In this document: piece after piece, positions 25,094 to 33,564 of the stretch
Layout: every line of letters starts with the position of its first letter
Numbering within the stretch: position 1 is the stretch's first letter
From: G963708235 sp963708235
GTDB taxonomy: Bacteria; Actinomycetota; Acidimicrobiia; Spongiisociales; UBA5794
Assembly (NCBI GenBank): GCA_963708235.1
Contig: OY970200.1
Span: forward strand, 806,001 to 870,000
Length of the DNA stretch: 64,000 bases
Direction of reading: 5' to 3'
Position numbers and translations under genes: made by a program
The notes under the pieces: model-generated
What the model was told of the DNA's origin: nothing
Seen by the model: the letters and a program-made list of their open reading frames with translations, nothing else
Databases searched by the model: none

Positions 25094-25140
25094 CTTACAG
25101 TGTACGGTTATGTTGGTCCAAGATAGCCTTACAACGTAAG
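25094..25140. promoter_or_regulatory. Twin TetR operators
   Basis: Two copies of one dyad lie 34 bp apart between the divergent TetR and dehydrogenase genes: CTTAC-AGT-GTACG (25094-25106, one mismatch) and CTTAC-AAC-GTAAG (25128-25140, perfect). The CTTAC-N3-GTAAG form is common for TetR proteins with this C-terminal domain. Each copy could cover one of the two divergent promoters. Confidence 0.7.
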
Positions 25141-25181
25141 AATCGGCACTGCGAAGAAGCGGGGCCCAATAGGAGGACACC

Positions 25182-26231
25182 ATGACTGCACCAGCCATCC
25201 CGATGCCGCACATGCCCGCCGCCGACATCGTCGCCGACACCGCTCAGAACCGGCCGGGCACGATGCGGGCGATCGTCCGCACCGAATACGGCAACACCGA
25301 GGCGGTGCGCAGCGCCGAGATCGACCGTCCGTCTGTCAGGTCCGGTGAGGTGCTCGTCCAGGTGCGGGCCGCCGGTGTCGATCGCGCCGTCTGGCACCTG
25401 ATGACGGGGACACCGTATGCGTTGCGGGTCGCCGGCTTCGGACTGCGCCGACCCAAGAATCCCGTCCTCGGCGGCGACCTCTCCGGTGTGGTCGTCGATG
25501 TCGGAACCGATGTCACCAGGTTCAATCCGGGCGACGAGGTCTTCGGCTTCGGCAGGGGCAGCTTCGCCGAGTTTGCGATCGCACCCGAGGACAAACTGGC
25601 ACTCAAACCCCGCAGTCTCAGTTTCGAGCAGGCCGCCGCCCTGCCGGGTTCCGGGGTGACCGCCCTGCAGGGTCTGTCCGATGTCGGGCGTCTCACCACA
25701 GGTCAGCACGTCCTGATCATCGGCGCCTCCGGAGGTGTCGGCAGCTTTGCGGTGCAGATCGCCAAAGCACTCGGCGCCACCGTGACCGGGGTGTGTCGCA
25801 CCAGCAAGGTCGATTTGGTCCGGTCATTGGGCGCCGATCACGTCATCGACTACACCACCAGTGACTTCGTCGACGCCGGCAACCGCTTCGACCTGATCCT
25901 CGACATCGGTGGCAACTCGTCGCTGTCGCATCTCCGTCGTGCGCTCACCCGCGACGGAACATTGGTCATCGCCGGTGGAGAGAACGGCGGCCGGTGGTTC
26001 GGTGTCGGGCGTCAGCTCCGGGCGCTGACCATCTCACCGCTGCTGCGGCAGCGACTGACCACCTTCATCGCCAAGGAACACCACACCGGTCTCGAGCGTC
26101 TCGCCGACCTGGTCGAAGCGGGCGAACTCGCCCCCGCCATCGAGCGGACCTACCCGCTGAGTGATACAACGGCGGCGATCCGGCATCTCGAACTGGGAGC
26201 CGCCCGTGGCAAACTCGTCATCACCATCTGA
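25182..26231 (+). CDS. Zinc-independent MDR alcohol dehydrogenase/quinone oxidoreductase
   Basis: This 349-residue medium-chain dehydrogenase/reductase transfers hydride between NAD(P)H and a quinone, enal or alcohol. The GroES-like half contains LGGDLSGVVVDVGTDVTRFNPGDEVFG, and the nucleotide-binding half has VLIIGASGGVGSFAVQIAKALGATV. The structural-zinc cysteine loop is absent, which favours the quinone-oxidoreductase branch. ATG 25182 follows GGAGG at ideal spacing; the extra N-terminal 27 residues (MTAPAIPMPHMP...) are Pro/Met-rich. The divergent TetR with twin operators probably induces it. Confidence 0.88.
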   Translation: MTAPAIPMPHMPAADIVADTAQNRPGTMRAIVRTEYGNTEAVRSAEIDRPSVRSGEVLVQVRAAGVDRAVWHLMTGTPYALRVAGFGLRRPKNPVLGGDLSGVVVDVGTDVTRFNPGDEVFGFGRGSFAEFAIAPEDKLALKPRSLSFEQAAALPGSGVTALQGLSDVGRLTTGQHVLIIGASGGVGSFAVQIAKALGATVTGVCRTSKVDLVRSLGADHVIDYTTSDFVDAGNRFDLILDIGGNSSLSHLRRALTRDGTLVIAGGENGGRWFGVGRQLRALTISPLLRQRLTTFIAKEHHTGLERLADLVEAGELAPAIERTYPLSDTTAAIRHLELGAARGKLVITI

Positions 26232-26371
26232 CCGCCGTGCGATCGGCCGGCGCTCTCCACGGAGCCGTCGAAGCTTCGCCTCCCGGTCGGAAGACCCGCA
26301 GAGCGGTTCAACCGCGAGACCTTCCTGCTATACCGGAAGACACGCACCGAATGCCCGACCGAAAGCGCACC

Positions 26372-26980
26372 ATGACCTATCCCGCTGACTTCCAACTCGA
26401 TGCCCCGGTCGAAGTCGCCAACTGGCGACCCCTGGTGCACTGGCTTCTCGTGATCCCGCATACGCTCATCGCCGGTGTGCTCAATCAGGTGGCGAGCGTC
26501 CTCGCACTGGTCAGCTGGTTCATCATCGTGTTCACCGGGGCGCTCCCCGAAGGCATCGCCCGGTTCCAGTGCATGGTCATCAGGTATGAGACCCGGATCT
26601 ACAGCTATGTGTTCTGGCTGCGCGAGTCGTATCCGGTGTTCGAGTACGAGATGACGGCCTCCGACCCGGGTGGAGACCCGGTGCGGGTCGACCTGGTACC
26701 GCAGCTCGAGAACCGCAACCGGGTCACGGTCGGTTTCCGCCTCCTGCTGGTCATCCCGATCGCCATCTTCGTGGCGGTTTTGGCCATCGCCGTGTGGCTG
26801 GTGGTGCTGGTCGGCTTCTTCGCCGTGCTGTTCACCGGGCGCTGGCCGGAGGGGCTTCGCCGGTTCGTCGTCAACTTCGGCCGTCTGGTGATGAGGGTCA
26901 ACACCTACGCCCGCCTCCTCGTCGATGACTACCCGCCGTTCGCCCTCGAGGACACCGTCACAAGCGACACGGGCATCTGA
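26372..26980 (+). CDS. DUF4389 membrane protein
   Basis: This 202-residue protein has two membrane regions: WLLVIPHTLIAGVLNQVASVLALVSWFIIVF near the N-terminus, and FRLLLVIPIAIFVAVLAIAVWLVVLVGFFAVLF in the middle, each followed by the repeated signature TGALPEGIARF or TGRWPEGLRRF. This internal duplication is characteristic of DUF4389 proteins. The function is unknown. ATG 26372 (MTYPADF) is taken as start; ATG 26351 is possible. It lies between the dehydrogenase and a small acidic protein with no overlap. Confidence 0.82.
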   Translation: MTYPADFQLDAPVEVANWRPLVHWLLVIPHTLIAGVLNQVASVLALVSWFIIVFTGALPEGIARFQCMVIRYETRIYSYVFWLRESYPVFEYEMTASDPGGDPVRVDLVPQLENRNRVTVGFRLLLVIPIAIFVAVLAIAVWLVVLVGFFAVLFTGRWPEGLRRFVVNFGRLVMRVNTYARLLVDDYPPFALEDTVTSDTGI

Positions 26981-27123
26981 GGAGCAGGTGGCAACCACGG
27001 GCGACCGAACCAGCGAATCAACTGCGTGAGAAACTCGCCGATGGGTAGGGCGGTTGAACAGCACACCATCGGCACCTGCCCCCCGGCGGGAGGGTGCCGG
27101 ACGATCACGACGGAGGTTGGGAT

Positions 27124-27513
27124 ATGAACGTACGCGATGACTGGAACCGGGTTGGCGACACCATCGGAGGGCTCGCCCTCAAACTGAAGCTGCACTTCGA
27201 GCAGGCCGCCGGTGGCGAGGCGGAGGAGACGAGGCGAGCGCTCGATGCCGTACGCGACGGCGTGGAGACCGCGTTCGACGGGCTCAAGGCCGCAATCGCC
27301 GATCCGGCGATGCAACAGGATGTCCGGGACGTCGCCACCGACCTGCGTGATGCCCTGGGCAACACATTCGCCGAGCTCAGCTCCCAGCTCCAGAACCTGG
27401 GCAAGGACCACGGAGCCCCTGCACCGGAAGGCTCGCAGCCGCAACAGGGAGAGGAAGACCCGCAACCGGGAGATGGGATCGCCGACCCGCCGAGCGAGAA
27501 CGACACCGTTTGA
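27124..27513 (+). CDS. Small acidic helical protein of unknown function
   Basis: This 129-residue cytoplasmic protein is mostly amphipathic helix (WNRVGDTIGGLALKLKLHF, then ALDAVRDGVETAFDGLKAAI and VRDVATDLRDALGNTFAEL) with a Pro/Gln/Asp-rich disordered tail. Similar small proteins occur next to actinobacterial regulators, but I do not recognise a named function. The ATG has GGAGG upstream, so translation is likely. The next gene (DoxX) follows after 40 bp on the same strand, so the two may be cotranscribed. Confidence 0.65.
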   Translation: MNVRDDWNRVGDTIGGLALKLKLHFEQAAGGEAEETRRALDAVRDGVETAFDGLKAAIADPAMQQDVRDVATDLRDALGNTFAELSSQLQNLGKDHGAPAPEGSQPQQGEEDPQPGDGIADPPSENDTV

Positions 27514-27553
27514 TCGTCAGGCATCAGCCTGAGAGGACCCGGGAGGATTCGCC

Positions 27554-28084
27554 GTGCCCGACACCATCAACGCTGCACTCCTCATCGTGAGGATCGGTGT
27601 CGGGATCGTGTTCCTGGCGCACGGCATCAAACACGCCCAGGGTCGGACCAGGACGGTGCGCTGGTTCGGCAGCATCGGGTTCCGGAATCCCGAGCTGCAG
27701 TGGCTGGCGTCCACGGCGACGGAGATCGGGGTCGGTGTCCTGCTCGTCGTCGGGCTGCTCACCGGTGCGGCGGCGGCCGGGGTCGTCGCCATCATGGCCG
27801 TGGCGTTCTGGACGGTGCACCGGCCGGCCGGATTCTTCATCACCGCCTTCATGAAGAAGGGCGTCGAGGTGGAGGGCTACGAATACGTGGCGGTGCTCGG
27901 GATGCTGGGTGTGGCCCTTGCCATCGCCGGACCCGGTGAGTTTGCCCTCGATCATGTCATCGAGCTGTCCGGGGTGACCCTCGGTGAGTACCTCGACGGC
28001 AGGGCCGGCGCCGCCCTCGTCGTGGCGGCGCTGGTGCTGGCCATCGGGCAACTTGCGGTGTTCTGGCGGCCCGCCAAGGATTGA
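27554..28084 (+). CDS. DoxX-family membrane protein
   Basis: This 176-residue polytopic protein has four hydrophobic helices and the DoxX signatures LLIVRIGVGIVFLAHGIKH near the start and STATEIGVGVLLVVGLLTG, then the AFWTVHRPAGFF segment and the last span ALVVAALVLAIGQLAVFW. DoxX proteins sit in the membrane, often with redox enzymes or antioxidant systems, and their activity is uncertain. GTG 27554 follows GGGAGG. pgi begins 108 bp downstream. Confidence 0.85.
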   Translation: MPDTINAALLIVRIGVGIVFLAHGIKHAQGRTRTVRWFGSIGFRNPELQWLASTATEIGVGVLLVVGLLTGAAAAGVVAIMAVAFWTVHRPAGFFITAFMKKGVEVEGYEYVAVLGMLGVALAIAGPGEFALDHVIELSGVTLGEYLDGRAGAALVVAALVLAIGQLAVFWRPAKD

Positions 28085-28192
28085 TCCCCGCCATAAGATG
28101 GACCTCCGGCAGTGCCGGGCCGACGGAAGGTACCGTCCCGACGGAATGTCCTGGGCCGCGATGCGCCGAGCCGAGCAGTCAGGAGTCGAAGT

Positions 28193-29815
28193 ATGCAGCC
28201 GATCACGGAGACGGCCGAGTGGGCGGCACTCGTTGCCCACGCCTCGGCACCGGTCGATCTGAGATCGGCGTTCGCCTCCGATCCCGGGCGGGCCGATCGG
28301 TTCACCGTGTCGGCCGGAGAGCTGACCGCCGATCTCTCCAAGCACCTGGTGACCGACGAGACCATCCGGCTGCTCACCGCCGTAGCGGATCGGGCGGGTC
28401 TCCCCGCCAGGATCGATGCAATGTTCGCCGGGGAAGCGATCAACGTGACCGAGGACCGCCCGGCGCTGCATGTGGCGCTGCGGGCGGCACCGGACGATGT
28501 CTTCTCCGTCAACGGGATGGATGTGGTGGGCGAGGTCCACGAGGTGCTGGAGCGGATGGGCCGGTTCGCCGAACAGGTACGGTCGGGAACCTGGACCGGC
28601 CACACCGGTGAACAGATCCGCGATGTGGTGAACATCGGGATCGGCGGATCCGATCTCGGTCCGGCGATGGCCTACCGGGCGCTCCGGCCCTTCACGCACC
28701 CCGAGATCGAGTGTCATTTCGTCTCCAACATCGACCCGGCCCACCTCGCAGCGGTGCTGGCATCGGTCGACGCCGAGACCACCCTGTTCGTGGTGGCATC
28801 GAAGACCTTCACCACGCTCGAGACCCTGTCGAATGCCACAAGTGCCCGCACCTGGCTCGTCGACCGGCTCGGTGACGATGCCGCCGTGGCCAGGCATTTC
28901 GTGGCGGTCTCTACCAACGCCGCCGAGGTTGCCGATTTCGGGATCGACACCGACAACATGTTCGAGTTCTGGGACTGGGTCGGTGGTCGCTACTCGGTCG
29001 ACTCCGCGATCGGTCTCTCGCTGATGATCGCCATCGGACCGGAGGCGTTCGGCGAGATGCTCTCCGGGTTCCGGGCCATCGACCTCCACTTCCGGGAAAC
29101 CCCGTTCGAGGCGAACCTTCCCGTGCTGATGGCGCTGATCGGGGTGTGGTACCGCAACGTGCTCGGCCATCCCACCTATGCGGTGCTGCCCTACACGCAG
29201 GATCTCGACCGGTTCCCCGCCTACCTCCAGCAACTCGACATGGAATCCAACGGCAAGCGGGTCCGGCTGGATGGCTCCCCGGTCGACATGGAAACCGGAC
29301 CCATCGTGTGGGGCGAGCCGGGCACGAACGGTCAGCACGCCTTCTACCAGCTTCTCCACCAGGGGACCACGGTGGTGCCTGCCGACCTCATCGGATTCAT
29401 CGAACCACATGACGACATCGGCGGCCAGCACGACCTGCTCATCGGGAACATGGTCGCCCAGGCCGAGGCGCTCGCTTTCGGGAGAACCACCGGAGAGGTC
29501 GAGACCGCCGGGGTCCCCGCCGGTCTCACCAGCCATCGCAGCTTCCCCGGGAACCGGCCCACCTCGGTCGTCCTCGCCGAACGGCTCACCCCGTCGGTTC
29601 TGGGCCAGTTGATCGCCCTGTACGAGCACAAGGTGTTCACCCAGGGCGTGATCTGGGGCATCAACTCCTTCGATCAGTGGGGAGTGGAGTTGGGGAAGGC
29701 CCTGGCCGCCACCGTCATCGAGGAGATGACCTCGGAGACGGCACCCGATCTCGCCCACGACGCATCCACCAACGCACTGATCCGCCGCTACCGGCAGGGT
29801 CGCGGCCGGGTCTGA
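28193..29815 (+). CDS. pgi: Glucose-6-phosphate isomerase
   Basis: This 540-residue cytoplasmic enzyme interconverts glucose-6-phosphate and fructose-6-phosphate in glycolysis and gluconeogenesis. Family signatures are NIGIGGSDLGPAMAYRAL, the sugar-phosphate loop VVASKTFTTLET, GQHAFYQLLHQGT with the catalytic His region and, near the C-terminus, GINSFDQWGVELGK with the catalytic Lys. The length is that of bacterial enzymes. ATG 28193 has AGGAG seven bases upstream. It shares the strand with the DoxX gene upstream and a cupin downstream. Confidence 0.97.
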   Translation: MQPITETAEWAALVAHASAPVDLRSAFASDPGRADRFTVSAGELTADLSKHLVTDETIRLLTAVADRAGLPARIDAMFAGEAINVTEDRPALHVALRAAPDDVFSVNGMDVVGEVHEVLERMGRFAEQVRSGTWTGHTGEQIRDVVNIGIGGSDLGPAMAYRALRPFTHPEIECHFVSNIDPAHLAAVLASVDAETTLFVVASKTFTTLETLSNATSARTWLVDRLGDDAAVARHFVAVSTNAAEVADFGIDTDNMFEFWDWVGGRYSVDSAIGLSLMIAIGPEAFGEMLSGFRAIDLHFRETPFEANLPVLMALIGVWYRNVLGHPTYAVLPYTQDLDRFPAYLQQLDMESNGKRVRLDGSPVDMETGPIVWGEPGTNGQHAFYQLLHQGTTVVPADLIGFIEPHDDIGGQHDLLIGNMVAQAEALAFGRTTGEVETAGVPAGLTSHRSFPGNRPTSVVLAERLTPSVLGQLIALYEHKVFTQGVIWGINSFDQWGVELGKALAATVIEEMTSETAPDLAHDASTNALIRRYRQGRGRV

Positions 29816-29942
29816 ACGCCCCGACGACTAACCGCACCCGTCATTGGGTAGTGACCCGTGGGCCGGGTCCACCGAGGACCTCTGGGCGCGGCCGCCTGCC
29901 GAGGCAACGACGAATCGTCGCCATGAACAAAGGACCGATGCC

Positions 29943-30293
29943 ATGACCGCATTGCAACATGACCGGCGCCCCTGGGGCACCTACACCGTGATCGGCGGTG
30001 GCGACGGCTACCAGGTCAAAGAGATCGTGGTCGAGCCCGACAAGCGTCTCAGCTACCAGCGCCACGCCCGCCGCTCGGAGCACTGGTTCGTGGTTGCCGG
30101 GTCGGGCGAGGTCGTACTCGACGGAGAGCCCCGACAGGTCACGGTGGGCGATGCGGTCGATGTACCGATCGGTCAGCTGCACCGGGTGGGCAATCCCGGG
30201 GCCGAGCCGCTGGTGTTCATCGAGATCCAGCTCGGTGACTACCTCGGCGAGGACGACATCGAGCGGATCGACGACGACTTCGGACGAGGCTGA
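29943..30293 (+). CDS. Cupin protein, mannose-6-phosphate isomerase type II-like
   Basis: This 116-residue single cupin resembles the C-terminal isomerase domain of bifunctional mannose-1-phosphate guanylyltransferase/isomerase. Signatures are RPWGTYTVI, QVKEIVVEPDKRLSYQRH, SEHWFVVAGSGEVVLDGE and VDVPIGQLHRVGNPG, with metal-ligand His/Glu/His positions present. It could isomerise mannose-6-phosphate/fructose-6-phosphate, which fits its position after pgi; a stand-alone version may also be regulatory. ATG 29943 gives the normal length. Confidence 0.8.
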   Translation: MTALQHDRRPWGTYTVIGGGDGYQVKEIVVEPDKRLSYQRHARRSEHWFVVAGSGEVVLDGEPRQVTVGDAVDVPIGQLHRVGNPGAEPLVFIEIQLGDYLGEDDIERIDDDFGRG

Positions 30294-30337
30294 CCGCGCA
30301 ACCCGCCATCGGGCGCAACCGGTCACTGGTTACCAGT

Positions 30338-30400
30338 CACTGGGCTGCCATCACTGGGCTGCCATCACTGGGCTGCCATCACTGGGCTGCCATCACTGGG
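30338..30400. repeat. 14-bp tandem repeat, 4.5 copies
   Basis: The unit CACTGGGCTGCCAT begins at 30338, 30352, 30366 and 30380, with a final half copy at 30394-30400; the full copies are identical. It is preceded by ACTGGT-T-ACCAGT (30325-30337), a perfect short dyad sharing the CACTGG core. The array fills most of the gap between the convergent cupin and antiporter genes, and the antiporter stop codon (30393-30395) falls inside the last unit. The 14-bp period is not a multiple of three, so it is not a coding repeat. Confidence 0.9.
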
Positions 30401-31712
30401 CGTTCGGTGACGGGTCTTTCGGCGCAGCATCCCGCGGTTCGGCATCTGGCCGGGAGTGCCCCCGGGCACGACCGAGGGGGAGTTCCGGCGCCGGTGCCGA
30501 CTCGGGCAACTCGGGCCCGGAGGGATGGGCGGCGTACCAGGCACCGTACCGTTGCGCCAGCACCCCGGCACTGAGACCGTGGGCGAGGACGCTGATCACC
30601 ACGGTCACCGCCACTACCGAGAACATCCAACCTGCGCTGTCCAGTACCTCTGCTTCGACCACGGTCAACCCGAACAGGATCGAGGCGAGACCTCGTGGCC
30701 CGAACCAACCCAGGAAGGCCACGGTGGGACGCCGCAGCCCGGTTCCGGTGAGGGCAACCGCAACCGGGATCATCCGGACCACGGTGAGGCTTGCCGCCGC
30801 ATAGACCACCATGCCGACGGTGACACCGGCGATCCCGGGTCCAGCCAGCACCGAACCGAACACCACAAAGGTCAACATCGAGAGCAACTGCCCGATGTCC
30901 TCGGTGAATTCGCCCGCTACCGGCAGTACGCCTCGTCCGGTGCGCCCGAATGTGCCTCCGGCGACGAACGCAGCGATGAAACCATTGCCACCGGCCTCCT
31001 CGGAGAGTGCCATGGCGACGACCACGAGGGCGAGCACGGCGATCTGCCGGTATCCGCCCCCCGCCCAGCCTCTGGCGGAGAACCGGCTGATCAGCCAACC
31101 GCCGATACCTCCGATCGCCAGACCGATGACCGTGCCCCAGCCGACCTGCTCGGCGATGAACCGCAGCCACGAGTCGGGGTGTTCGGTGGCGGCGGCCAGG
31201 GCCAGGAAGGCGGCGACCGCCGGGAGGGCGATTCCGTCGTTGAGCCCGCTCTCCACGTTGAGGCTCTGCCGGATCCGCGCCGGCACCGCCTGATTGGTCA
31301 TCACCGCCTGGCCGAGGGCGGCGTCGGTGGGAGCCAGGATGGCGGCGATCAGTGCGGCTTCCCAGAAACCGATGTCGAAGACGAGCAGGGCTGCCACCGT
31401 TCCGGCGACCACGGTCAGCGGGAGCCCGATGCCGAGCAGCCGTACCGGGATCTGCGCCTGGCGGCGGAGTCGGGCGAGGTCGATGCGCATCGCATCGGAG
31501 AACAACAGGACCCCGAGCGTCGCCTCGACGAGGAGCACGACGGTCTCGTCGCCCAGCCCGAGGGTCACGATGCCGAACCCCTCGTTGCCGATGAGGAGCC
31601 CGAAGACCACGAAGACGATGGGGCCGGTAAGCCCGATCCGGTCGACCTTGACGGCGATCATCCCGTAGCCAACCGCAAATCCGGCCAGGATGGCGATCTC
31701 GATCGGCGTCAT
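30393..31712 (-). CDS. CPA1-family cation:proton antiporter
   Basis: This 439-residue membrane protein exchanges Na+ or K+ for protons. It has about 12 hydrophobic helices, with the ion-site segments LAPTDAALGQAVMTNQ and NVESGLNDGIALP, as in NhaP/NHE-type antiporters, and the later IFLGWFGPRGLASI-like stretch (FLGWFGPRGLASILFGL). The C-terminal tail is short, Pro-rich and cytoplasmic. ATG 31712 is preferred because GGAG lies seven bases upstream; ATG 31739 has none. The stop codon lies in the last unit of the 14-bp repeat array. Confidence 0.9.
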   Translation of the reverse strand: MTPIEIAILAGFAVGYGMIAVKVDRIGLTGPIVFVVFGLLIGNEGFGIVTLGLGDETVVLLVEATLGVLLFSDAMRIDLARLRRQAQIPVRLLGIGLPLTVVAGTVAALLVFDIGFWEAALIAAILAPTDAALGQAVMTNQAVPARIRQSLNVESGLNDGIALPAVAAFLALAAATEHPDSWLRFIAEQVGWGTVIGLAIGGIGGWLISRFSARGWAGGGYRQIAVLALVVVAMALSEEAGGNGFIAAFVAGGTFGRTGRGVLPVAGEFTEDIGQLLSMLTFVVFGSVLAGPGIAGVTVGMVVYAAASLTVVRMIPVAVALTGTGLRRPTVAFLGWFGPRGLASILFGLTVVEAEVLDSAGWMFSVVAVTVVISVLAHGLSAGVLAQRYGAWYAAHPSGPELPESAPAPELPLGRARGHSRPDAEPRDAAPKDPSPNAQ

Positions 31713-31835
31713 CGGTCCACTCCACTCGGTCGGGACCATCCGGGTGGGTGGACCGTCAGGTGATTATTGCCGCTGATCGGCGCCGTCTGCGACCATCGGG
31801 TATTCGACGACCATCGAGGACCGGGAAGGTGAGCC

Positions 31836-31946
31836 ATGCGAACCACGTCTGACTTCGATGCGGACCAGATCGTCGAGGAGACTGGTTCGCTCATCGGGGA
31901 CATCCGTGCCGGCACCGTCCCCCGACCGTCGACCGCCGGTACATGA
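31836..31946 (+). CDS. 36-codon leader ORF before AAC(3)
   Basis: A short frame with a good ribosome-binding site (GGAAGGTGA five bases before the ATG) encodes a 36-residue peptide starting MRTTSDFDADQIVEETGSLI. Its stop lies 3 bp before the ATG of the acetyltransferase gene, which itself has no clear ribosome-binding site, so reinitiation from this ORF is likely. The peptide matches nothing I recognise. It could be a translational coupler or a leader peptide sensing ribosome stalling. Confidence 0.5.
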   Translation: MRTTSDFDADQIVEETGSLIGDIRAGTVPRPSTAGT

Positions 31947-31949
31947 CAC

Positions 31950-32780
31950 ATGACGGGTGATACTGGGCCGATGCGGGGCGATGTGCTCGAGGTGGCGCAG
32001 GTGGCCGGCGACCTCCGCCGCCTCGGTGTCGGGGCCGGTGACGTCGTGATGGTCCACGCCTCGCTACGCGCCATCGGCGCCGTCGAGGGAGGCGCCGCCG
32101 GGGTGATCGCCGCCCTCGACGAGGTGGTGGGGGCGGAGGGGACCCTGCTGATGATGATCAGCGCATCCGACGAATGGGGATGGGTCAACGAACGACCCGA
32201 GGACGTCCGGGGCGCATTGCTGGCCGATGCGGACCCGTTCGATCCGCACACGACCCCGTCCGATCCCGAGGTGGGTGTCCTGGCCGAGGTCTTCCGGCAG
32301 AGCCTGGGCACGGTGGTCTCGGATCATCCGGAGGGACGGTTCGCCGCCCGTGGCCGGTTGGCGGAGCGCTTTGTGGTCGATGTGCCCTGGGACGACTACT
32401 ACGGCCCCGGGTCACCCCTGGAGCGGTTGGTGGAAGCGGGCGGGAAGGTTCTCCGGCTCGGTGCCGACATCGACACCGTCACGCTGCTCCATTTCGCCGA
32501 GTATCTCGCCGAGGTGCCCGACAAGCGGACGGTGCGCCGCCACCGCCGGGTCCTCTCGTCGGGTCGACCCACCGTGCGGACGGTCACCTGTCTCGACGAC
32601 AGCAACGGCATCGTCGACCACCCGGGTCCCGACTACTTCGGAGTCGTCCTCGAGGAGTATCTCGACACCCACACGGTCCCGTCCGGCGCCGTCGGCGGGG
32701 CGCACAGCGAACTCATCGACGCCGCCGATCTGGTGCGATACGCCGCGCAGTGGATGACCACGTACCTCGGCTCCTCGTAA
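31950..32780 (+). CDS. Aminoglycoside N(3)-acetyltransferase family (AAC(3)-like)
   Basis: This 276-residue protein belongs to the antibiotic N-acetyltransferase family, whose members transfer acetyl from acetyl-CoA to the 3-amino group of 2-deoxystreptamine aminoglycosides. The family segments VMVHASLRAIGAVEGGA, GTLLMMISASDEWGW, SDPEVGVLAEVFRQ, SDHPEGRFAARG and VLRLGADIDTVTLLHFAEYL are intact. Chromosomal relatives in environmental bacteria are often not resistance determinants, so the substrate is unproven. A leader ORF ends 3 bp upstream. ATG 31971 is an alternative start. Confidence 0.88.
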   Translation: MTGDTGPMRGDVLEVAQVAGDLRRLGVGAGDVVMVHASLRAIGAVEGGAAGVIAALDEVVGAEGTLLMMISASDEWGWVNERPEDVRGALLADADPFDPHTTPSDPEVGVLAEVFRQSLGTVVSDHPEGRFAARGRLAERFVVDVPWDDYYGPGSPLERLVEAGGKVLRLGADIDTVTLLHFAEYLAEVPDKRTVRRHRRVLSSGRPTVRTVTCLDDSNGIVDHPGPDYFGVVLEEYLDTHTVPSGAVGGAHSELIDAADLVRYAAQWMTTYLGSS

Positions 32781-32841
32781 TCTCCGCCGCGGACATCGGT
32801 GTCACCGCCACCGTCATCGCCCGTGGTCACGGACGGATGGG

Positions 32842-33564
32842 TCAGACGTCTTCGAAATGTTGGCGCTCGACGGCGTCGAGGACGTAATGGAGAAGATGAT
32901 CAGGGCGGTTGGTGATACCCATCGCCCCCCAGGGTGTTCCGTGGTCGGGCTTCACCAGGCCGACATAGAAGATCAGCCAGCGGTTGGGGGATTCGAGGAA
33001 CGCCGGCACGATCGCCAGACCGTCGGGCTCGCCGGACGGTCGGGAGACGTCGCTGATCACGCAGTCATATCGCTTGTGGAGCTTCCGGAGCGCCTCGTCG
33101 TGGCTGACGGCGATGTCGACCGCCACCCCGAACGAGGTGAGGATGCGCCGTTCGGCGTCGTTGCCGCCCGGATGGTCGTCGATCCAGAGAACCCGCGCCG
33201 CCCCGAGCAGATCGGCGTGTGCCTCGGCCCGCCGCAACGCCCCGGTCCGGTCCGACGCATCGATCGGCTCGCTCGCCCCCATCGAGGTGACCGCATCATC
33301 GAGAGCCTGTTCGGCTTCCCTTGCCCGGAAGGTCGCTTCGATGCCCCCGTATCTGAACGTGTCGACAAAGGGTCCGACCAGGGCGAGCAGACCCAGCCCC
33401 ACCCCCAGGGTGATGAGTGCGGCAGCACCCGTGTCCGACTCCCGGGAGAAAATGGCGGTGATCCCGGCAGCGATCAGTATCAGACCGATGGTCACCAGCA
33501 CACCGCGCACGATCGTCGTGAAGGGGTGCGCCACGGCCCCCCGGTGTCGGAGATCGTCAGCCAT
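32842..33564 (-). CDS. Membrane-tethered receiver-domain protein
   Basis: This 240-residue protein starts with two membrane helices (VRGVLVTIGLILIAAGITAIF at about residues 19-39 and AAALITLGVGLGLLALVGPF at about 47-66), continues through a helical linker, and ends with a response-regulator receiver fold. The fold has acidic residues IDD (129-130), the candidate phospho-acceptor Asp 172 in CVISDVSRP and the conserved-position Lys 205. No output domain or kinase is attached. It may act as a membrane-bound phosphate sink or as a phosphorylation-dependent docking site. I chose ATG 33564; the frame is open upstream but that part is not protein-like. Confidence 0.72.
   Translation of the reverse strand: MADDLRHRGAVAHPFTTIVRGVLVTIGLILIAAGITAIFSRESDTGAAALITLGVGLGLLALVGPFVDTFRYGGIEATFRAREAEQALDDAVTSMGASEPIDASDRTGALRRAEAHADLLGAARVLWIDDHPGGNDAERRILTSFGVAVDIAVSHDEALRKLHKRYDCVISDVSRPSGEPDGLAIVPAFLESPNRWLIFYVGLVKPDHGTPWGAMGITNRPDHLLHYVLDAVERQHFEDV

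Noticed and set aside
27524..29758. A 744-codon open frame antisense to DoxX and pgi
   Set aside because: It covers two well-supported genes and shows only shadow composition, so it is a by-product of GC-rich third positions.
30338..30400. CRISPR array
   Set aside because: The units are 14 bp, contiguous and without spacers, and no cas gene is nearby.
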